Shown piece after piece: positions 9,948 to 16,886 of a stretch of 16,886 nt of DNA. This DNA is from Ettlia oleoabundans. Lineage: Eukaryota > Chlorophyta > Chlorophyceae > Chlamydomonadales. The stretch's first letter is position 1; each line of letters opens with the position of its first letter. A program made the translations under genes and the position numbers. The notes under the pieces are model-generated. The model was given only the letters and a program-made list of their open reading frames with translations. It searched no databases and was not told the origin of the DNA. The stretch lies in the NCBI GenBank assembly GCA_019693395.1, contig JAAMXP010004347.1, positions 1 to 16,886 on the forward strand, written 5' to 3'.

Positions 9948-12900
9948 CTGCAGCCAGAGGCAACCAACTAGGGGTCGGCACATGCCGTATGCCATCATAA
10001 GAGCATCTTTGACACGCCCCTGTCAAACAGCATGCACCCTGCCGTGCGATGTGCCCCCACTGCTCGACTTATCCCAATCTTCATGCGCACTTCCCTCGCA
10101 CACCCCAGACATCTGGCTCCCACTCACCTAAGTTCTCTGAGAACACAGCAAAGGTGATGTCGTGGATGTACTCAGTATTTATGTTGAAGTTGGTGAACAC
10201 TGTGTTGATGGCACGGCTGCCCCACAGAGCATGGTGGCCGTTAGATGGGAAGGTCAGTGGCGTATGCCTGCACAGCACAGCAGCAGACAACGCTTGGCGC
10301 TTTGCTTTATTACAAAGCAGCCCGCTTGCAGCTGCCCTCACTTAAGGCTCTCAAGACCAGCCAGCCAGCATTGCCCTGGGAAGTATCGCTTTTACCCTGT
10401 CCTCATGCGGGCCACTCAAGCACAGCGCACGGCGAGACACTCGGCTCACACAAGCGCTTCCCATCAGCCCTGCTGGCCGCTTTCACGGATGCAACCAGCC
10501 CAGCTGGAGGCTTCTGGCAGGCAGCGGCAGGCGGCGGCTGGCAGCGGCAGCTGCTTGCCTGGGTTGTGAAACAGCCACCGTGACGCCCGTCACAGTGACA
10601 AAGTCGGACCGGAAGACGCCAAATGCGTTGTCCGCATTCACCACTTTAACCTGCAGCGGAGCAAGAATGGCACCGCCACAGCCAGCGGCGTCAGGCGGGT
10701 GTGTGCCAGCATCCTGTGTCCAGCAGGGGACATGCCCCACTGCGTTGTGCAGGTACACAAAGGCAACGGCATGCTTGAACCGGCTGGCTTCTTACCTTGC
10801 GGATCCAGCAATTGCCAGAATCCAAGATGGCCACCCCGTTGTATCCATGAGCGCTGTGGTGTTCAGGGTATTTATCTGAAAGGCACAGTCACCGCACAGA
10901 GCACCCCAGACAGGTGTTGCTGTTGTGGTTTGAACTACGATGCGCGGCAGGCACACAGCATGCTGTGAGCAAGTCAAGTGGCACATTGCTGAGCACAATC
11001 CTGGCCAACAAGGTGAGCCAGTTCCAATCTCACCTGGCCGGAACCACACGGTGAAGCGTTCAAAGCCGCTATGCTGCACTTGCGGAGCGTACCGATTTAC
11101 CCAAGGCTGCAGAGTGGGAAGGAAGGGGCACATCAGCCAGCGAGGAAGCAGGCAGCAAGGCGTGACTCAGCTGGCTGTGGTACCGAGCTCGCCATGCACA
11201 GCAGTAGGCAAACAACAGCTGGCTGTTGGTGTGTAAGTGAGTTCACAGGCCAACAACTGTTGCACGGTGACTGCACACTGCCCTCTACTCATCCACTTAT
11301 GTACTTTCTGAACCTGCTCGCTGTGCTTGAACCAAAGACCAAGCCAAGCAATTACTCAGGCAAACAGCACACCCACCTGCCAGTGCAGGCGCAAGTCATA
11401 GTTGAGAGGTCGTTCCAATTGGATCCACTTAGGCCCCTTGGCAATCACCCTGCGGGAGGTAGGGTCACAAAGGATGGCTACATGCAGAAGGAAGACGACG
11501 GTATGCCAGGTGCCGTGCAAGCGAATTTTGGTTGCAAGGCTGGTACAGGATGCAGGGAGGAAAAGCAGGATGGATCTACCTCGATATGAAGCCGATATGG
11601 TCAGCTTTGTCAAAGGAGTCTGCAGCAGCAAAGGGTCTTGCTTTTACCCACAACAAATCTCAGTGGGACAGTCACAAGTGCATTGAACCAGCTAGTGCCC
11701 CTCCCAGCCAGACCAAACACCAGGACATGATTGGAGCTGCAGTTGTTGACTGTGGGCAGGCAAGTGCTGCCACTCTGACGGTTGCTGCTGGCCCTAAATC
11801 CTTACTTCTGCCACTGTCGACATGGGGCATGTCGCCGTAGAGGTAATCATCCAGGCTTCCTGGCGCAGCAGCAGTGATCACCCCGTCTTCCTCAGCTTTG
11901 TCCGCCATCAAATCATACTTCCCCCATTCCAGCGCTTCCCGGAGGGCAGGCGTCAGGGGCATAAACCGCCCTCTGTCGCCTGCTGCAGCTGTCCTGTTTG
12001 CCTGCAGCATGTGCCGTTGCCATTGCTGCCGCTCCTGGGGTGCCTGCTCATCTTCTGCAGAGGTCAGCCTCCGTCCGGTTGGTCCCCGGTACCGCTCCCT
12101 GGCTACTATGCGCACCCACATGCCCAGCTGAATGTCCGTGGTGCTTCTGACCTGCATGACGGAAGGAGGAAGCAAGAGATGCAGGCAATCATTGCCCTTG
12201 GACAGGGTGCAGGCTCGCTACTGGTTCCATTTTCAGTGCGAGCATCGCTTCGGCAAACAATCACCCACCACTTCAAGCAACCCACCTGCAACAACCTGTC
12301 ACCACGCCGTGCGGGGGCTGTGAGGGGGGCGATAGCGGACCTCTCATGCTTGAACCCAGGGTTGAAGCCGGCAATGCTGCAGAGTGGCACAGTGGGGGGC
12401 AAGCAGGAGCCGGGCAAGCATTGACACCTGTTTCATGCTACAAAGAGTGTCAGAACATAGAGACCTGGTGCACACACTTATGTGCTGAGGCAGCACCATG
12501 CACTTGCATGCCCCAATGCCTGCTGCTATGGGGTTCTGGCCGCAAAAGCAACAAGTGGTTTATGAACTGGCGAGTCAGAAGGCAGCAGCAAAGGGTGTGC
12601 GGGACGCACGAGATGAAAGAACCAGAGTTGGCCCATTCCTCCTTGTTGCCGTAGATCGCGGACAAGCTTTTTGGGAAGTAGAGAATCGTTTTTTTAGTCT
12701 GCATTGGTCAGCACAGACAGAGTTGACGGCCATGACCATATCGCAGCTGAATGCCAGTTGAGGGCTTAGGTCCTGCCTTGCTCGACAATCGCACAGGCTG
12801 GTCACTGCACGGACCAGTTCTGCTGTTGCTACAGCCTGTGGCCACTGGCGCTGTGCTCACCCCTGCACCACGCAGCACCACATTGCTCTGCAGAATCTCC

Positions 12901-15219
12901 AAGGCCTCTGTGATGCGGTATTTGCCGGCAGGAACCAGGATTGCAACACCTCTACCTCCCTTGTTCTGGAAACCGCCTCCTGGCTCCGGCGCCTGCAGGG
13001 CAGCAGCGGATGGCTGGAACTCATGGTTTTCTTTGGTACTCCAAGGCTCGTTGTGTTCAGTGCTGCTCCAGCAGGCATGATTTGTTGGCTAATGAGTATA
13101 TGGCTCTATGTTGGTGTGAGTAAACACAAATTCATCGTGCTGCTGTTTCCAGTGTGCCGCTATTGTGTCGCGAAAAGAAGAACGAGCCGCATACCTCGCT
13201 CATGGTGGCTGCAAGCCTTGATGCGGCTTCAATGGCCTTCTTGAAGGCAGCCGTGTCATCTGCAAATACGAACACTAGGCGCAGCAATCTACCAGACAGT
13301 TAACAAGGGTCTTGTCAAAAAACTAGCTGGGGGCCAAGCTGAGCGCACAATCAAGATTGGACTGAGCAATCCACTGACAGGCACGCATGTGCCTCACAGA
13401 ACCTGGCGGCTGCTCCTCGCATACCTTTTCTTTGGTTGCCAACGGCGCCAAATGCCTTGACGTTGAAGCGCACAGGGTAGTTTGGTATTTTAGCTTCATT
13501 AGCTGCAGCAAGTGATATCGAAACAATTTGCCCCTAGTCGACTACGAAGCAGCCAACAGTCATGGACCTGCTCCCGGAAATGTGGTGGCAGAAGGGAACA
13601 AACCAACTGCATCCTAACAAGTCAGCCACCGCTGGCAGTATTGGTCAAAACACATGACGCTTGACAGCAGCAAAGCAAAGTACACACACATGCCAGGCCA
13701 AAGTTGCACCCACCCATGTAACCGGCATAGCTCTGGTCCGTGAGCTTGGATCGAGGGGTCCATGGCCTGCCCTCAATGCCCCAGAGCGAGCTACGCATGA
13801 TATTAGGGTTTGGTTTTATAGCAGGCTTCGGGTTTGGGATTGACTTGGGTTGGACGGTTGGCTTGCCACACCTGTAACAGGAGGCATGCTGGGTGAAGTT
13901 AACTCGCTGTACTGCACCCAGGAAACCACGTTGGTCAGCACTCGCCCTTTTTCTCCACTCACACCAACAACAGCGCCTGTGACGCCACAACAGGCGACAC
14001 TATCGAGTCATTGGGAAAGATACTGAGCAGCTGAGGCAACTGGTGTGTGCAGGCGGAGGGAGTCGACATCCGCGCTCTTTTGATCGCAAGCACTCTGCAT
14101 ACCAGATGATCAGCTGGACCCGCAAGTTTTGCCATGTGAACTAGCGCCAAATCATTTTTAAGGCTGCCTAAAAAATGATCCATCCTGCCCTGCTTGCAGC
14201 CCTCAACCACCAGCAACAGTAGCAGCAGTTGTTGACTCACTGATAGCCCAGCCGAAGCGATTTACGGACTTTATGGCACGGGACGCCAAGCTTTGCGTTA
14301 GTGACAGGGATGGCGCACTTGGACTTGTGCAGGCATGCTGCGGTAACAGCATTGACAACCCTGCAAAGTGGCACACAAATGCATGGGATGCAAGTGACTT
14401 TAGGACAAGGGGGCATATGCTATTTAATACCTTGGCAGGTTTAAACGACAGGAAGCAGCAGGGGTAGACTGCATCTGAACTAAGGGCATCCTTGGGCACA
14501 CCTTGGCGAAAACTTAGTTCCGCACTTCTTGGCTGGGTTGCCGTACCGCACGCCCCATAGTGACGAAATGACGTTTCCGCCCTTGCATTCAAGACGAGCT
14601 GTTCCGCCCTGCCGAACTTCAATGATACGTCTGGAGGTTGCAGAGGCAGCATTAACCTGCTGCTTGGGTGTGGGCTTGGGCAAGGGGGCTACCTTGCCCG
14701 TGCAGGCACCGCTGTGGCAGTTGCCCATGCTACAGTACTGTATGCCAGTGCCGCAGAAGCCCTGCATGATTGGTGCATGCAGGCAGGACGAGTAAGTGGT
14801 GGAGCCGGCCTCCATTGCCAGCAGCAGCTAAATTACATGAACAAAAGAGTGGCTCACAGCTCGAGATGGGGTTTTCATGATTATAAGATGCGAATGCTTA
14901 CCCGAATACTGCAGCATTCCTTTGCACCGGCACATTGCTTGTTACCAGCTTCCGGTCCACATTGGACTGCAACGATGAATGACAAGGCGTTGATAGAGTG
15001 TAGAGGGTAGGGTGCGACAGAAGACGGTAGCTGCCCCAGCATGCAGCAGTAGCATGGGTGACCTTGCTGATCCACATGAAAAAATGCACTTGGCATGAAC
15101 GAGAGGTAGTATGCTTGCCTTCAGGCGACATAGGCAATGTGGGACAGACCTGCGTCTGCTGGAACAGCTGCAAGTGCCAGCACGACCAGCACCGCCACCG
15201 ACACACGCCAGCTGACCAT
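9117..15219 (-). CDS. Gene C: secreted hevein / SUEL-lectin / right-handed beta-helix protein (19 exons)
   Basis: Exons, transcription order: 15219-15150, 14966-14902, 14761-14502, 14360-14241, 13871-13714, 13502-13425, 13259-13195, 12992-12861, 12698-12610, 12376-12286, 12151-11806, 11477-11377, 11106-11034, 10875-10796, 10650-10559, 10267-10128, 9947-9897, 9651-9559, 9397-9117. They total 2385 nt, 794 residues plus TGA, with all phases agreeing. Residues 1-23 are a signal peptide (VSVAVLVVLALAAVPADA). Residues 26-65 are a complete eight-Cys hevein domain. Residues 89-173 are a SUEL lectin. Residues 174-200 are a Pro/Lys linker. The rest is a beta-helix module: GIEGRPWTPRSKLTDQSYAG, YPVRFNVKAFGA, VPAGKYRI, SNVVLRG, ILYFP, ERPLNYDLRL, GHHALW, ANGKGVNINLDFHR, HNNLASNI and FGPHLVF. 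One intron (10558-10268) is GC-AG. Least certain is the donor at 14501 inside the lectin. An extracellular, glycan-binding role is inferred; catalysis is not established. Confidence 0.85.
13868..14632 (-). other. SUEL / galactose-rhamnose-binding lectin domain of gene C
   Basis: Residues 89-173, exons 3-5. Family features: IIEVRQGGTARLEC, VISSLWGVRYGNP, a short Cys loop, VVNAVTAACLHKSKCAIPV, GVPCHKV.KSL and the closing GYQC. It has six cysteines, at the same relative positions as the gene B lectin. The intron in the middle depends on an AG-GTGTGC donor at 14501. The donor is not ideal, but it gives the same phase and position as the B intron and restores the frame. Confidence 0.75.
14702..14961 (-). 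other. Hevein-type (chitin-binding type 1) domain of gene C
   Basis: Residues 26-65 show all eight cysteines with hevein spacing: CGPEAGNKQC, KECCSIR, then GFCGTGIQYC, SMGNC and HSGAC. Hevein domains bind chitin and other GlcNAc polymers. Of the usual sugar contacts, Ser after CC is kept, the first aromatic (Trp in hevein) is Arg, the second is Phe, and the later Tyr is kept. A phase-0 intron splits the domain after CCSIR, as in gene A. Confidence 0.88.
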
Positions 15220-16662
15220 AACAGTCACGCCGTCACCGTGCGTGCGCGCGGCGCTGCAGGGGCAATTGAGCAGATGTCAGTGTTGTGTAGCAGCGGTCAG
15301 CCCTGCCACCAGCGTCCACGCGTCCGAACAGCCAAACGTAAGTGACGGCATCTTGCGGCCTTGGCCGGTGTCCGGCGGCGTTACAAGGCCTCAGTCAAGT
15401 CAGTAAGGTCATCTCACTCACATCCGCGCCTCGACAGGTCGGAACCGCCGACTCACACTCAACCGTCCACCAATCGCTGGCGATTGCGGCAGATTGCTGC
15501 TTGACTTGGAGTTTACTGGTCTAAGAAAGGGACAATTTTCGGTCTGATCACGGATTGTACGCCTGCAGGCGGCTCCATACAAGGCTGCTGTGGCGCCTTC
15601 TCGCAGCACGGGGCGCGAAGCCAAAATGGGAACCGCGAAAAGAATAGCTTTCCAAGACAGGCAACCAGCATTGCCAGTTTCAGTAGACCTGAATTCACAA
15701 TTCGAGGGTATCCGCCGTGATCGTCCGCTGAAAACGCGGCACCAAGCCCAACTCCCGCCCAACCGGCGTTCCGCCGCCAAACTGCCAGCAGCATTATACC
15801 AACCGCTAGACAGCGACGCGTTTTCTGTTACTTGCGGAAACTACCGCAAACACTCCATCCACACCCTCTTGCGCAGCTGTGCCTCAATAGGCCTGCATGG
15901 TCGGGACTTGCAGGATTTACAGGTGAAGGGTCAAGCACACATGTGCCTTGCTGCTACGAACAAGTAACCCCGTTGCTGCATAAAAACAAGAAAAAAGCAG
16001 AAGCACTCTTGATGATAAATTAGTTTTATTGAAAAACCAGTTCACTCCCCCTAGGACAAAAAGCTGCGCAAGTTGCCTGCGCCAGACCATTGCACGTATA
16101 TAAACAGGGAGACAGATTGCAAGGGATGGAACCCGCTACTTCTGCGGGGGTACACAAGTGCAAAGTAGTAGGAAAATGGTTGGAGGTATATCACAATAAA
16201 CAGCTTCAGGCACACAGGGGCACATGCCGTACAACAGGCTGAGGTGCGCCCTGCAACGCAATGAACGTACAGTGGGAACAAAAGGAGGCTACTAAGATCA
16301 ACAACATGCAGCCTACAGGTATGGGGAAGTTGTACAGAAACTTGGATGTGGGGGTGAGTTGACGTATACTTTGATGTTTAAAGGCCAGGCATGTAAGGCT
16401 GTAAGATGCATGTGAAAGAACGCTAAAACGCCGCCGATGGTAAAGTGCAGGCGGCTGGGGGCTGCCACTGCGGCACACAGGCGGAAAAGGCGACGAATGA
16501 GAGTAGTAGAGGTCAGTAGGTACGATGAGTTTGAAGAACGTAATCTTTGCACAACGATTTGTAGAAAATATAAGTGGGGCACGCTCGCCTGCCAGTCTGC
16601 AGGCCTCAAGAGTGGAGCATACGTGGACCGGCAGCGCAGCGCTAGCGTGGTCTGGCCCCAGC
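15220..16662. other. Spacer between genes D and C
   Basis: About 1.44 kb with no supported gene. The left part should be the promoter and leader of gene C; I see no clear TATA box within 200 bp of its ATG. The right part is probably the 3' UTR of gene D: minus-strand TGTAA motifs occur at 15917-15921 and 15381-15385, and an AT-rich patch lies around 16005-16040. A small inverted repeat (CCCGC, 7-base loop, GCGGG) is near 16131-16147. Open frames on both strands lack recognisable domains. Confidence 0.45.
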
Positions 16663-16808
16663 TCATGACCCTGTGCAGGAGAGGTAGAGGTCTTGCAGGT
16701 CGAGCTCGCATTGATCCCGCTGCGGCACACACTCGCTCAGCTCGTTGTAGCAGGTATGATTGGAGCTCCTCAAGTCGATGAGTTCATTGTAGACGGTGGC
16801 ACCATCCT
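16663..16808 (-). CDS. Gene D: last exon of an unrelated cysteine-containing protein (partial)
   Basis: A minus-strand reading frame with coding character ends at a TGA (16663-16665). It reads EDGATVYNELIDLRSS, then HTCYNELSECVPQRDQCELD and LQDLYLSCTGS. Upstream is a strongly pyrimidine-rich tract ending in CGCAG, a good acceptor, so I begin the exon at 16808. The frame stays open as a Pro-rich stretch to the window edge, so the exon could be longer. Four cysteines with acidic and Leu residues suggest a small disulphide-bonded or helical C-terminus. It does not resemble the C-termini of B or C. I do not recognise the family. Confidence 0.4.
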
Positions 16809-16886
16809 CTGCGATTGGTGGTGGTGGGGCACAGGCAGGGGAGGACGGAGTGGGCAGTGGTAGTGAGTGGGTGTGTCGGGGTGGGG

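Noticed and set aside
14479..14501. Extension of the gene C lectin exon through CAQGC to the next stop
   Set aside because: It would add two unpaired cysteines and end the protein early. The donor at 14501 gives the same phase and cysteine pattern as gene B.
15590..15967. Plus-strand 125-codon frame in the D-C spacer
   Set aside because: No domain, no conserved motif, and frames of similar length are open on the other strand.
16206..16730. Minus-strand 174-codon frame
   Set aside because: It is in a different frame from the better-supported exon of gene D and runs through a probable 3' UTR; composition looks random.

Overview
The window looks like nuclear DNA of a green alga (Chlorophyta, probably Chlorophyceae). 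The coding signal is split into many short exons. The introns are about 130-370 bp, usually with CTGCAG-type acceptors and GTGAGN/GTGGGN donors. One protein carries a volvocalean-style Ser-Pro-Pro-Pro linker. Base composition is moderately GC-rich by eye. I saw no prokaryotic features, tRNA, rRNA or CRISPR. The species is not identified.

Nearly the whole window is a head-to-tail tandem array of three related genes on the minus strand, called C, B and A in transcription order. Gene C (15219 to 9117) and gene B (8030 to 1244) could each be assembled by hand into complete 19-exon models whose exon phases all agree (794 and 925 codons plus stop). Gene A starts at 603 and leaves the window at the left edge; only its first two exons are visible. 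Gene D is a probable last exon of an unrelated minus-strand gene at the right edge (16663-16808).

Genes B and C encode secreted modular proteins. The order is a signal peptide, then carbohydrate-binding modules, then a linker, then a long right-handed beta-helix (pectate-lyase-like) module ending in a C-terminal block resembling one found in bacterial beta-helix proteins (I believe DUF4955). C has a hevein-type chitin-binding domain plus a SUEL/galactose-rhamnose-binding lectin domain. B keeps the lectin, lacks the hevein domain and adds a long SPPP linker. A starts like C, with signal peptide and hevein domain. A reasonable inference is that the array makes extracellular polysaccharide-binding or polysaccharide-modifying proteins acting on algal wall, sheath or foreign glycans. 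No catalytic residues can be assigned from the sequence alone.

The remaining DNA is spacer: about 640 bp between B and A, about 1.09 kb between C and B, and about 1.4 kb between D and C. I could not support genes there, only possible UTRs, poly(A) signals and a weak TATA-like site. The plus strand carries no convincing gene.
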